A DNA stretch of 64,000 nt from Endosaccharibacter trunci (GTDB lineage Bacteria > Pseudomonadota > Alphaproteobacteria > Acetobacterales > Acetobacteraceae), in the NCBI GenBank assembly GCA_024515975.1, contig JAMSKV010000005.1:124001-188000 (forward strand), written 5' to 3'. The translations under genes were made by a program, and so were the position numbers. The notes below the pieces were generated by a model. It saw only the letters and a list, made by a program, of their open reading frames with translations, did not search any database and was not told the origin of the DNA. Of the stretch, positions 45,914 through 54,265 are shown in pieces (position 1 is the first letter of the stretch; each line of letters begins with the position of its first letter).

Positions 45914-46618
45914 ATGAGCTTCGCGATGGCGCAGAACGGATGGGCGTTCTCGCACTGGCTCTGGCTGAGGCTGAAGCGCCAGTACGGGCTGCATGAGGTC
46001 GGCGACGTCTACAACGACTATCTCGACAACGTCGATCTTCCTCTGCCGCCCGGCGGAGCGATCCTCGAGCAGGTCGATTATCGCGAAAGCACGGGGCTGC
46101 GTCCGCAAGCCGATGTCTCCGTGCCGCTGCTGGCGGAGAAGCATCCCGGAACGGCGGAGATGCTGGCCTGGCTGTGGGACCGCCGCGGCGAAAGGGACTG
46201 GAGCACGGTGCCGGCCCGTCCGATCGGCCGGCGTCGCGAAGACTGGGAGCAACTGTTCACGCTCGCGCTCCAGCAGGCGCAGGTCGCTCTCGTCATTCTC
46301 ACACAGCAATACGCCCAGAGCTCATACTGCACGGGAGAATGCACGCTGTTCGCGGCGGAAATCGACAGGCGCGCACGCGATGGCGCGGCACCGCTGAGAG
46401 TTGTCGTTCTGTATCTCGTGCCGGACGATACCGAGCACGTGCTCGCCCGGTTGCCGAGCGCCCGGATCGTCTACGGACACCGGCATTTCGCGTTCGACAA
46501 GACCCGTTCCGACACGCATCCAGAACGCTTCGAGCCGCTGCTGACCGACGCGGAGCACTGGAAGATCGAGGACGACGTCTACGCGCGCCTCCTCGATGCC
46601 ATCGGTCCGCTCTCCTGA
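45914..46618 (+). CDS. Stand-alone TIR-like domain protein
   Basis: 234 residues from the ATG at 45914. The beginning (MSFAMAQNGWAFSHWLWLRL, GDVYNDYLD) fits the first TIR strand and helix. After a roughly 60-residue insertion the second half is clear: WEQLFTLALQQAQVALVILT, then QQYAQSSYCTGECTLFAAEI. This corresponds to the TIR pattern of a strand ending LVILS followed by S-x-W-C-x-x-E, with Tyr138-Cys139 and Glu142 in the place of the catalytic Glu of NADase TIRs. The next strand is LRVVVLYLVPDD. No signal peptide, membrane helix or second domain is present. It may cut NAD in stress or phage defence, but has no obvious sensor partner alongside. Confidence 0.72.
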   Translation: MSFAMAQNGWAFSHWLWLRLKRQYGLHEVGDVYNDYLDNVDLPLPPGGAILEQVDYRESTGLRPQADVSVPLLAEKHPGTAEMLAWLWDRRGERDWSTVPARPIGRRREDWEQLFTLALQQAQVALVILTQQYAQSSYCTGECTLFAAEIDRRARDGAAPLRVVVLYLVPDDTEHVLARLPSARIVYGHRHFAFDKTRSDTHPERFEPLLTDAEHWKIEDDVYARLLDAIGPLS

Positions 46619-46721
46619 ACCGCAGTCATGGCTCACATCGACCGGCCAAGACGCTGCCGTCGGGCTCGGTTGCCGGAACATCCAGCCGGTTGATGTCTTT
46701 CCGGATGCGGAAACACGAAAA

Positions 46722-46913
46722 TCAGTGCCGCGACTGCCGCCTGAACATCGCCCGCGCCTCGTCGCGCAATTGCTGCGTGCTCTCGGCGTGACAACCGTGC
46801 AGATCACGGACCCCATCATGCGTCGCGAAGAAATGGAAATCCGACGTATCGGTCTCGCGCAGAACGACACCGACGAACACCCCTGCCACCTCGACGACCT
46901 CTGAGTTCCGCAT
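46722..46913 (-). CDS. Small conserved-looking protein, unknown
   Basis: 63 residues. Preceded by GGTGAAAG, a good ribosome site. Sequence looks globular: EVVEVAGVFVGVVLRETDTS then DFHFFATHDGVRDLHG and a closing helix QQLRDEARAMFRRQSRH. The pattern of a beta hairpin followed by a helix of the type seen in other short alphaproteobacterial proteins with a V..hpxvxxLxG motif supports a real gene. It lies convergently 104 bases after the TIR-like gene. Partner status is only suggested by position. Confidence 0.55.
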   Translation of the reverse strand: MRNSEVVEVAGVFVGVVLRETDTSDFHFFATHDGVRDLHGCHAESTQQLRDEARAMFRRQSRH

Positions 46914-47082
46914 CTTTCACCCACCATGCTGCGGCGTCGACCGCTGCCCCATCCAGGAGAGTCGATCCTTCGACATAAACGAACACAAATCGTTATTCAA
47001 TTAAACTACACGCTTGTGTGCGGCATTGCCAAGTGCCAACTGCATTTAGGCAACCGCGCCGTCCCGGCGCGTTGGCGTTCCC

Positions 47083-47556
47083 ATGGCTCCATCCGCCCTC
47101 ACCGTCGGCGTCATTTCCGATACGCACGGCTTGCTGCGGCCGGCGGCGCTCCATGCGCTGCGTGGCGCGGACGCGATCATCCATGCCGGCGATATCGGCC
47201 ATCCCGGGATCCTGGAAACCCTGGCCGCGCTGGCCCCGCTCACCGTGGTCAAGGGCAATATCGACACTCAGCCCTGGTGCGCAGCGCTTCCCGACACCGC
47301 CGAGTTCGTCCATGCCGACGTCCGGCTGCTGGTTGTCCACGATCTTTCGACGCTGGCGCTGGACCCCGTTGCTGCCGGCTACGCCGCCGTCGTGTCCGGC
47401 CATTCCCACAAGCCTGGCCTGTCGCATCGTGGCACCGTGCTGTTGCTCAATCCAGGCAGCGCCGGGCCACGCCGCTTCCGGCTGCCGATCTCCATTGCCC
47501 GCCTTCGGATCGACGCCGGAGGCGTCTCGGCCGAGCTGATCGCGCTCGACCCGTGA
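47083..47556 (+). CDS. Small metallophosphoesterase (YfcE/MJ0936 type)
   Basis: 157 residues. All metal-binding motifs of the calcineurin-like fold are present: GVISDTHG (D-x-H), IHAGDIGH (GD), VVKGNID (GN with the usual D/H replaced by I-D), VVHD, and SGHSHKP (GHxH), plus LNPGSAG. Members are phosphodiesterases of low molecular weight, often with unknown substrate. The promoter region is unusually AT-rich (about 46975-47010). It is followed after 55 bases by the HerA-like ATPase, on the same strand. Confidence 0.92.
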   Translation: MAPSALTVGVISDTHGLLRPAALHALRGADAIIHAGDIGHPGILETLAALAPLTVVKGNIDTQPWCAALPDTAEFVHADVRLLVVHDLSTLALDPVAAGYAAVVSGHSHKPGLSHRGTVLLLNPGSAGPRRFRLPISIARLRIDAGGVSAELIALDP

Positions 47557-47611
47557 GCCGGCGGGGCGGGCGATTGCCGAGGCGGCCCTCCGCCCTGTAA
47601 TTCCCCCGGCC

Positions 47612-49117
47612 ATGACCGTTTCGATCGAGATCGGCGCCCGCGCCGAGTCCGGAGGCTTGTCCGGCAACCAGCCCGCGCTGCTCGATCTCGAGGAGCTGCT
47701 GTCCACGCGCCTGCTGGTCCAGGGCAATTCCGGTTCCGGCAAGTCCCATCTGCTGCGCCGGCTGATGGAGCAGAGCGCGCCCTGGGTGCAGCAGGCGGTG
47801 ATCGACCCGGAGGGCGATTTCGTCGGGTTCGGCGACCGGTTCGGCCATCTGGTGATCGAGGCCGCGGACCATACCGAGGCCGAGCTGGTGGCCGCCGGCG
47901 AACGCATGCGCGCGCATCGGATCTCCGTGGTGCTCAATCTCGAAGGGCTCGATGCCGAACACCAGATGCGCCGCACCGCCGCCTTCCTGGGCGGCATGTT
48001 CGAGGCGCCGCGCGAGCACTGGTATCCGGTGCTGGTGGTGGTGGACGAGGCCCAGCTTTTCGCTCCCGCCGCCTCCTCGGAAGTGCCGGAGGAGGCCCGC
48101 CGCACCTCGCTCGCCGCCATGACCAACCTGATGTGCCGCGGCCGCAAGCGCGGTCTGGCCGGGGTGGTGGCGACGCAGCGCCTGGCCAAGCTGGCCAAGA
48201 ATGTCGCCGCGGAGGCAACCAACTTCCTGATGGGCCGCACCTTTCTCGATATCGACATGGCCCGCGCCGCCGATCTGCTCGGCATGGAGCGCCGTCAGGC
48301 GGAGGCGTTCCGCGACCTGGCGCGCGGGCAGTTCATCGCCCTCGGCCCGGCTCTGTCGCGCAGGCCGCTGCCGGTCCGCATCGGCGCGGTCGAGACCGCC
48401 AGCCGCTCGGCGGGCCCGTCTCTGCTGCCGCTGCCGGCGGCGGCGCCGGAAGCGATGCGCGATCTGGTGCTCACGCCGCTCCCGGATGCGCCCGTCCGTG
48501 CCCGGCGCGCGCCTGCGCCGCCCCCGCCCGATCTGCTGGCCCAGCTCGCCGCCCATGGCGACCGCCAGCGCGAGGCCGCGCGCGCGGAGGAGGCCGAAAC
48601 CGTCCCCGCGCAGCGCACGCTGGAGGACGCCGCCGATCACGCGCGCAAGGTGCGTGCCGTTCTCGCCGCGATCCTCACCGACCCGGACGCCGCCTTCCGG
48701 CCGGTCGGCGTGCTGTATCAGGACTTCCTGGTGCGGTGCCGGATCGAGGGCATGGGGCGCGAAGCGCTCGACATGCCGCGCTTCCGGCGCGCGCTCGCCA
48801 CGGCGCGGTCCGGCATCGATCCGCAGGCAGCGGAGACGCCGGACTGGCGCGAAGCCGAGCGCCTGGCCTCCGCCTTGCCCGAGGATGTGCAGCCCGTGTT
48901 CCTGCTCGTGGCGCGCGCGGCGATCGAACGGGCCCCTTGTCCAAGCGACGCCGATATCGCCCGCGCCTTCGGCACCCATTCCGCCGGCCGTGCCCGCCGC
49001 CAGCTCGCCTATCTGGAGGAACGCAACGTTTTGGTGCTGCGCGAGGACGGCGCCGGACGCCGCTCCGCCGCCGTGATCGGCCCGGGCTGGGAAACGCTGC
49101 CGGCGCCGGCAGCCTGA
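47612..49117 (+). CDS. HerA-like DUF87 ATP-binding protein
   Basis: 501 residues. N-terminal HerA/FtsK-type ATPase: Walker A VQGNSGSGKSH (36-46), DPEGDF (65-70), Walker B VLVVVDEAQLF with Asp145-Glu146, the arginine- and threonine-containing NLMCRGRKRGLAGVVATQR sensor region, and FLMGRTFLDIDMARAADLLG. The C-terminal 230 residues form a long charged linker and a helical, probably winged-helix region (TLEDAADHARKVRAVLAAIL ... RRQLAYLEERNVLVLRED). HerA relatives move DNA with a nuclease partner. The neighbouring metallophosphoesterase is not NurA, so a HerA-nuclease pairing is only a possibility. Confidence 0.85.
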   Translation: MTVSIEIGARAESGGLSGNQPALLDLEELLSTRLLVQGNSGSGKSHLLRRLMEQSAPWVQQAVIDPEGDFVGFGDRFGHLVIEAADHTEAELVAAGERMRAHRISVVLNLEGLDAEHQMRRTAAFLGGMFEAPREHWYPVLVVVDEAQLFAPAASSEVPEEARRTSLAAMTNLMCRGRKRGLAGVVATQRLAKLAKNVAAEATNFLMGRTFLDIDMARAADLLGMERRQAEAFRDLARGQFIALGPALSRRPLPVRIGAVETASRSAGPSLLPLPAAAPEAMRDLVLTPLPDAPVRARRAPAPPPPDLLAQLAAHGDRQREAARAEEAETVPAQRTLEDAADHARKVRAVLAAILTDPDAAFRPVGVLYQDFLVRCRIEGMGREALDMPRFRRALATARSGIDPQAAETPDWREAERLASALPEDVQPVFLLVARAAIERAPCPSDADIARAFGTHSAGRARRQLAYLEERNVLVLREDGAGRRSAAVIGPGWETLPAPAA

Positions 49118-49224
49118 GCGCATCGGCGCCCGCTCGTTCCACGGAACGGAGCGCCTCCTGCCGATTTATTGCCAATCGGACCGGCAGCGTCTTTCCTGGC
49201 CCGGTCCGCTAGGGGAGTGACCTG

Positions 49225-49827
49225 ATGATCCGCAGCCGTGCTGTTTCTCGCATCCTTCCGGCCGGAATGCTGCTGGCCGCCTGTCTCGGGAGCATGCCGA
49301 ACGCTGCGAATGCCGCCACCAAGGCCGGCGTCACGGTGCCCGACACGATGCAGGTTGAGGGCGCCACGCTGGTGCTGAACGGGATCGGCGTCCGCTCCTT
49401 CACCATCCTGCACATACGCGGCTATGTCGGCGCGCTGTATCTCCTCAAAAAGAGCACCGACGTCGACACGGTCCTCGACGAGCCCAACCCGAAGGTGCTC
49501 GTCATCCATTATGTCCATTCCGGCACCCAGGCGCAGCTCAACAGGCTCTATATGGATTCGAGCCGCACCTATTGCGCCAAGCATGCCTGCACCGAGGCCA
49601 ACAAGATCGCCTTCGAGCAGATGCTGGCGACAATCCGGCCGGTGAAGCCGGGCGATTATTCCTCGTTCGTGCTCACGGATCACGGGGTGGAGGTCTATCT
49701 CGACGGACAGAAGATCGCCGTGGTGCCGGATGCCAGCTTCGGACGGGTAATTCTGGATTCCGATCTCGGCACCACGGCCCCGTCCGCTGAGCTGCGCGAT
49801 GGGCTGCTCGGCCTGCCGGCGGATTAG
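49225..49827 (+). CDS. Exported chalcone-isomerase-like protein
   Basis: 200 residues. Signal peptide (ILPAGMLLAACLGSMPNAANA). The mature part fits the bacterial chalcone isomerase-like domain: VTVPDTMQVEGATLVLNGIG then VRSFTILHIRGYVGALYLL, KVLVIHYVHSGTQAQL and GVEVYLDGQKIAVVPDASFG followed by DLGTTAPSAELRDGLLG. Such proteins lack flavonoid chemistry and are thought to bind lipids or small hydrophobic ligands. The function is unknown. It is followed by a hairpin terminator. Confidence 0.85.
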   Translation: MIRSRAVSRILPAGMLLAACLGSMPNAANAATKAGVTVPDTMQVEGATLVLNGIGVRSFTILHIRGYVGALYLLKKSTDVDTVLDEPNPKVLVIHYVHSGTQAQLNRLYMDSSRTYCAKHACTEANKIAFEQMLATIRPVKPGDYSSFVLTDHGVEVYLDGQKIAVVPDASFGRVILDSDLGTTAPSAELRDGLLGLPAD

Positions 49828-49905
49828 CAGGAAATAGAAGAATTTCTGTCCGCTTGGCTCCGTGCCCAGCCGCACGTCCTGAAACAAACGGACAGAAGTC
49901 TTTTG

Positions 49906-49927
49906 CTTCTTTTTTCAGAAAAAGAAG
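49906..49927. terminator. Hairpin terminator between convergent genes (partial composite repeat)
   Basis: CTTCTTTTTT-CA-GAAAAAGAAG, preceded by TTTCTGTCCGCTTGG (49844 on) and CAAACGGACAGAAGTC (49885-49900), the arms of the composite repeat. It ends the chalcone-isomerase-like gene and the SIMPL operon. Confidence 0.8.
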
Positions 49928-49942
49928 ACTCTTCCCCCGCCC

Positions 49943-50644
49943 TCACGGCGTCAGCACGATCTCCCCCTGCGCATCCTGGCTGATATCCGCGTCGGTCCGG
50001 CTGGCCATCGGCGCCACAGGCGCGGCCGCCATCATCCGCATCATCGGCATCGGACGCACACGTCCCGCTTCCGGCAGGGTGACCGACCGGATGCTCTGCA
50101 CTTTCAGCCCCAGCGCCTTGGCCGCCTCGTCGGCGCGCACGCGCAGCAGCTTCAGGGCTTCCACCGTCGCCCGCGCCTCCGCCGCCTGCTGGTGCGCCGG
50201 CGACAGCACCCATTCCAGCGAATCCACCGTGAGCCCCGCCGCCTGCAGCTTGCCCACCAGCCCCAGCAGCGCCTCGGAATCGGTGGATTCCAGATGCAGC
50301 GTCTGATGCGCGGTCCAGATCGTGCGGGTTTTCGCATCCGGCGCGGTCTGGTCCACCCCGTAGCCCGCCACGCGCCATTCCACGCCTTTCGCCGCCTCCG
50401 CCGTATTCGTGGCGCTCTTCATGCGTGCGTCGAGCTGGCGCTGCGCCGAAGCGGGATCGGCTGCCGACACGGAGCCGCCCAGATCCACGGACAGCAGATC
50501 GGGCGTCTCGTGCACGGTGCCCTCGACGCCGAGATGCAGGATGGTGACCGGACCGCCGGGCGTACCGTTGGCGGCGTCGGTGGCCTGCGCGGCGCCGGTC
50601 CCCAGGCCGAACAGGACGATGGTAGGCAGAACCAGCTGTTTCAT
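49943..50644 (-). CDS. SIMPL-domain (DUF541) periplasmic protein
   Basis: 233 residues. Signal peptide (LVLPTIVLFGLGTGAAQA). The SIMPL domain has the family strands HLGVEGTVHETPDLLSVDLG, VAGYGVDQT and the central helix-strand ARATVEALKLLRVRADEAAK then ALGLKVQSIRSVTLPEAG, ending with a Met-rich loop RPMPMMRMM. Members are exported and often associated with outer-membrane or stress functions, with no defined biochemical role. The ATG at 50644 overlaps the upstream small gene stop (ATGA). It is the last gene of a four-gene operon headed by a two-component system. Confidence 0.9.
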   Translation of the reverse strand: MKQLVLPTIVLFGLGTGAAQATDAANGTPGGPVTILHLGVEGTVHETPDLLSVDLGGSVSAADPASAQRQLDARMKSATNTAEAAKGVEWRVAGYGVDQTAPDAKTRTIWTAHQTLHLESTDSEALLGLVGKLQAAGLTVDSLEWVLSPAHQQAAEARATVEALKLLRVRADEAAKALGLKVQSIRSVTLPEAGRVRPMPMMRMMAAAPVAPMASRTDADISQDAQGEIVLTP

Positions 50645-50970
50645 GGAGGGGTGTTCCCGTCTGTGGCCGCGTCCGCCGGCTCTTCCGGGCGATGGAGCGC
50701 GAGAAGGGCGCGCCGCAAACGGTTGATTCCGCTCCTGACCTGGCCGTTGGCGCACATTCTCTGCCCCTGATCGCGCAGGCTGGCGACGGGTTGCGGCAGC
50801 GGATCGCCATGTTCGTCGATCTGCCGCGACAGGATCGCGCAATAGGCGTCGGTGTCGCTGGTCACCACCATGGGCGCCTCGGCGCCGGGCGAGGCCGGTT
50901 GATCGGGCTGGGCTTTCGCGGCGGAGGCGGGCGCCAGCAGGGCGGTGCACAAAAGGGCGGTGCGAATCAT
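50641..50970 (-). CDS. Small secreted protein of the two-component operon
   Basis: 109 residues. Signal peptide MIRTALLCTALLAPASAAKA. Mature part has a conserved-looking core SDTDAYCAILSRQIDEHGDP then LPQPVASLRDQGQRMCANGQ and VRSGINRLRRALLALHR, with two Cys that could form a disulfide. No known domain recognised. It overlaps the sensor kinase stop and the SIMPL start by four bases each, so all three are translationally coupled. It might modulate the kinase sensor domain or work with the SIMPL protein. Confidence 0.8.
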   Translation of the reverse strand: MIRTALLCTALLAPASAAKAQPDQPASPGAEAPMVVTSDTDAYCAILSRQIDEHGDPLPQPVASLRDQGQRMCANGQVRSGINRLRRALLALHRPEEPADAATDGNTPP

Positions 50971-52571
50971 GGGGGCGAGTGTAACGGCGGGACGGTTTCG
51001 TCCGGATGAGGAACAGATGACGGCGCTTCCATCCGGTCCGCGATGCGCGCCGGCGGACGCTCCGCCTTCAGCACCAGGGTCGCCACCAGGCCCGGCGCGC
51101 CTTCGCCGCGGTTCTCCAGCAGGAACTGGCCGCCATGCAGTTGCGCCACCGCCTGCACCAGAGACAGGCCGAGACCGGAGCCCGGCGTGCTGCGTGCGCT
51201 TTCCGCCCGGAAGAAGCGTTCGGACGCGCGGGACAATTCCGCCGGCGCCATGCCGATGCCGCCATCGGCGACCGTGATCCGTGCCCAGCCACCGTCACGC
51301 ACGGCGCCCAGGAACACCGTGCCGCCCGGGCGGGAGAATTTCAGCGCATTGTCGAGCAGATTCGCCACTGCCTGCTGGAGCAGCGGGCGATCGCCGAAGA
51401 TCGGGATCGGCTCGGACGGCGTCAGCTCCAGGGTCAGGCCGCGCTCTTCCGCGACCGCGCCGTAGAGCTCGGCCAGGTCGTCCAGAAGCGCGGACAGCTC
51501 CAGCTCGGCGAAGGCGGAGCGCCGCGCGCCGGCCTCGATCTCGGCGATCCGCAGCAGCGCCTCGAACACGGCGGTCACGCCGTCCAGATCCGCCACGGCC
51601 CGCTCGATCGCCGCCTGCATCTCCTCGGTGGAGGTGGCATGCAGGGCGGCATCCTCCAGACGGGTCCGGGCGCGGGTGATGGGCGTGCGCAGATCATGGG
51701 CGATCGCGTTGGAGACCTGCCGGACGCCGTCCATCAGCCGCGCGATCCGGTCCAGCATGTGGTTGATGGTTTCCGCGACCCGGTCGAATTCGTCGCCGCT
51801 GCCGGACAAGGGCACGCGCTGGGTCAGGTCGCCCGACGCGATCGCCCGCGTGGTCTGGGCCACGTTGCGCACCATGCGCCGGAACAGGGACCGCACGATC
51901 AGGGCGCCGGAGAGGCCCAGACCGCCCACCATCAGCATCGCCCAGAGCAGGGTGTCGGTCAGCAGGCGTTTCAGGATGACGCGCGCATGCACGTCGCGCC
52001 CGACCAGCAGCTTGAAGCCCCCGGGCAGGGCGAAGGCTTCCACCTCGGCCAGGCTGCGCAGACCGTCGCGCGAGATGCGGAGCTGGTAGGTCACGTCGGA
52101 ACGGGTGACGCCGTCAGGCCAGGCGGCCAGATTGCCGGCGATGGTCGCTCCGCCCGGCGCGACCATCAGATAAAGCGCGTCGTCGTCCACGTTGCTGGCC
52201 ACGCGCTGGCGGATGCTGTCGGCCAGGGCCGGCAGGCCGCCATCCGCCCAGCGCTCGCTGAGCGCGCGCGCATCGGCCACGATCGCCGCATCCACCTCGC
52301 GCTCGAGCAGACCCACCGTGGCCCACCAGATGAAGGACATGAACACGATCGCGCTCAGCATGAACAGCACGGCATAGACCAGCGCCAGGCGCAGGCTGGC
52401 CGAGCGGATCAGGTCGTTGCGCCTGGAACGCGCGCCAGGGCTCGCCGGGCCGGCAGCGGCCGAGCTCAAATGCGGATGCGCGGCAAGCGTCTGCCCGGAG
52501 ATGGCCTGGCTTCCTGCTCCCAGATTCCCGCCTTTGCGCCCCCCGGACCCGAACAGGGCGGGAAGCGCCAT
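50967..52571 (-). CDS. Sensor histidine kinase
   Basis: 534 residues. N-terminal cytoplasmic stretch of about 55 residues, membrane helix 1 (LALVYAVLFMLSAIVFMSFI), a periplasmic sensor domain of about 110 residues, membrane helix 2 (LLWAMLMVGGLGLSGALIV) and a HAMP domain (ending RIARLMDGVR). The phosphoacceptor is His292 in NAIAHDLRTPITRAR; N-box LLDNALKFSR, G1 DGGIGM and G2 GSGLGLSL follow. The family is EnvZ/QseC-like. The ATG lies one base after the response regulator stop. The stimulus is unknown. Confidence 0.95.
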   Translation of the reverse strand: MALPALFGSGGRKGGNLGAGSQAISGQTLAAHPHLSSAAAGPASPGARSRRNDLIRSASLRLALVYAVLFMLSAIVFMSFIWWATVGLLEREVDAAIVADARALSERWADGGLPALADSIRQRVASNVDDDALYLMVAPGGATIAGNLAAWPDGVTRSDVTYQLRISRDGLRSLAEVEAFALPGGFKLLVGRDVHARVILKRLLTDTLLWAMLMVGGLGLSGALIVRSLFRRMVRNVAQTTRAIASGDLTQRVPLSGSGDEFDRVAETINHMLDRIARLMDGVRQVSNAIAHDLRTPITRARTRLEDAALHATSTEEMQAAIERAVADLDGVTAVFEALLRIAEIEAGARRSAFAELELSALLDDLAELYGAVAEERGLTLELTPSEPIPIFGDRPLLQQAVANLLDNALKFSRPGGTVFLGAVRDGGWARITVADGGIGMAPAELSRASERFFRAESARSTPGSGLGLSLVQAVAQLHGGQFLLENRGEGAPGLVATLVLKAERPPARIADRMEAPSSVPHPDETVPPLHSPP

Positions 52572-52572
52572 C

Positions 52573-53253
52573 TCATTCGTCTCGCAGCATGTAGCCGGCG
52601 TTGCGGATCGTATGGATCAGCGCGACGGGAAACGGCTTGTCGATCTTCTGGCGTAGGCGCGACACATGCACGTCGATCACGTTGGTCTGCGGGTCGAAAT
52701 GATAGTCCCAGACGCCTTCCAGCAGCATGGTGCGCGTCACCACCTGGCCGGCATGGCGCATCAGGTATTCCAGCAGCCGGAACTCGCGCGGCTGCAGGTC
52801 GATCTTCTGCCCGCCGCGCTTCACCTGCCGCGACAGCAGGTCCATCTCCAGATCCGCCACCACAAGACGCGTGGCAGGCCCGGTCTCGCCCTTGCCGCGG
52901 CGGCCCAGCGCCTCGATCCGCGCCAGAAGCTCGGAGAAGGCGAACGGCTTGGTGAGATAGTCGTCGCCGCCGGCCTTGAGACCCGCCACCCGGTCGTCCA
53001 CCTGGCTCAGCGCGCTCAGCACCAGGACGGGGGTGCGGTTGTTCTGGGCGCGGATCGTTTCCAGCAGATGCAGCCCGTCGATGCCGCCCGGCAACATGCG
53101 ATCCAGGATGATCGTGTCGAAACTCTCGCTGACGGCCAGGAACAGACCGTCCTTGCCGTTATCGGCCTGGTCCACCACGTGGCCGGCTTCCTTCAAACCC
53201 TTGGCGACGAAGCCGCGAACGGTCTGGTCGTCCTCGACCAGCAGGATACGCAT
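52573..53253 (-). CDS. OmpR-type response regulator
   Basis: 226 residues from the ATG at 53253; codons further upstream belong to leader DNA. Receiver domain with acidic Glu8-Asp9-Asp10, phosphoacceptor Asp51 in TIILDRMLPGGIDG, and Lys in YLTKPF. The C-terminal winged helix is LQPREFRLLEYLMRHAGQVV then TRTMLLEGVWDYHFDPQTNV and HVSRLRQKID. It heads the operon with the kinase, the small secreted protein and the SIMPL protein, and likely regulates it. It is divergent from the hydrolase gene with 79 bases between. Confidence 0.96.
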   Translation of the reverse strand: MRILLVEDDQTVRGFVAKGLKEAGHVVDQADNGKDGLFLAVSESFDTIILDRMLPGGIDGLHLLETIRAQNNRTPVLVLSALSQVDDRVAGLKAGGDDYLTKPFAFSELLARIEALGRRGKGETGPATRLVVADLEMDLLSRQVKRGGQKIDLQPREFRLLEYLMRHAGQVVTRTMLLEGVWDYHFDPQTNVIDVHVSRLRQKIDKPFPVALIHTIRNAGYMLRDE

Positions 53254-53332
53254 GGGGGTGGATGTCTCCCTGAAACAGGATTGCAAACCTGCGCCGGCCG
53301 GCGCGTCCTGTCCATGTGCGGAGGAATGAACC

Positions 53333-54208
53333 ATGAATGAAGCCGCCGAAAGATTTCCCACCCGGTTCGTGGCGGCGAACGGGCAGCGTTTCGAGGTGAT
53401 CGAGGCAGGGGAGGGCGACAGGCTGGCCCTTCTGCTGCACGGCTTCCCGGAAAACGCGCTGAGCTGGCACCACCAGATCGCGCCTCTGGCCGAGCAAGGC
53501 TTCCGTGTCTGGGCGGTGAACCAGCGCGGATACGGCGGCTCGTCGAAACCGTCGGAGGTGGCTGACTACGCGCTGCCCAAACTCGTCGCGGACGTTGCGG
53601 CGCTGATCGACGCCTCCGGCGCGCGCGAGGTGGTGCTGATCGCCCATGACTGGGGCGCGGTGGTCGCGTGGTGCTTCGCAGCCCTGAGGGTCCGTCCGCT
53701 GCAGCGCCTCGTGATCCTGAACGTGCCGCACCCGCTCTGCTTCGCGCGCGCCGTGAAGCGCTGGAGGCAGGCGCGCAAATCCTGGTACATCGCCTTCTTC
53801 CAGATCCCGCGCCTGCCGGAATGGATGCTCGGCCGTCGCAGAGGCGCTGCCGTGTGCGGCATGTTCCGCGGTGTTCCCGTCGACCCCTCGGTGATGCGCA
53901 CTCTGCGCGCCCAGCTCGCAGACCGGCGTTCCGCCACGGCGATGCTGAACTGGTATCGCGCCCTTCGCCGCTTCGGCTTCGGCGACCTGCGCGGCCTGCG
54001 TCAACCGATCGAGACGCCGACCCTGGTGATCTGGGGCGAGAACGACATCGCCCTCGACCCGATCTGCCTGGAGGGCACCGATCGCTACGTGTCGGATCTC
54101 CGCATCGAGCGGCTGCCCGGCATCTCGCACTGGGTTCAGCAACACGCGCCGGAGCGGGTGAATGCGCTGCTGCGGTCGTTCCTCGGCGCGGGCGGCAAGA
54201 TGAGTTAG
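53333..54208 (+). CDS. Epoxide-hydrolase-like alpha/beta hydrolase
   Basis: 291 residues. Oxyanion motif LHGFPE (36-40), nucleophile Asp106 in LIAHDWGAVVAW, acid Asp238 in WGENDIALD, base His266 in PGISHWVQQHAPE, and a cap domain with Tyr208 in NWYRA, the epoxide-polarising type of residue. An Asp nucleophile followed by W-G is typical of epoxide hydrolases and some dehalogenases. The substrate is unknown; the enzyme may detoxify epoxides. ATG preceded by GGAGGAA. Confidence 0.93.
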   Translation: MNEAAERFPTRFVAANGQRFEVIEAGEGDRLALLLHGFPENALSWHHQIAPLAEQGFRVWAVNQRGYGGSSKPSEVADYALPKLVADVAALIDASGAREVVLIAHDWGAVVAWCFAALRVRPLQRLVILNVPHPLCFARAVKRWRQARKSWYIAFFQIPRLPEWMLGRRRGAAVCGMFRGVPVDPSVMRTLRAQLADRRSATAMLNWYRALRRFGFGDLRGLRQPIETPTLVIWGENDIALDPICLEGTDRYVSDLRIERLPGISHWVQQHAPERVNALLRSFLGAGGKMS

Positions 54209-54265
54209 CGAGGTTGGCACGCGGAACGACGATGCCGTGACCCATAGCTCAGCGACCTCGCCGGG

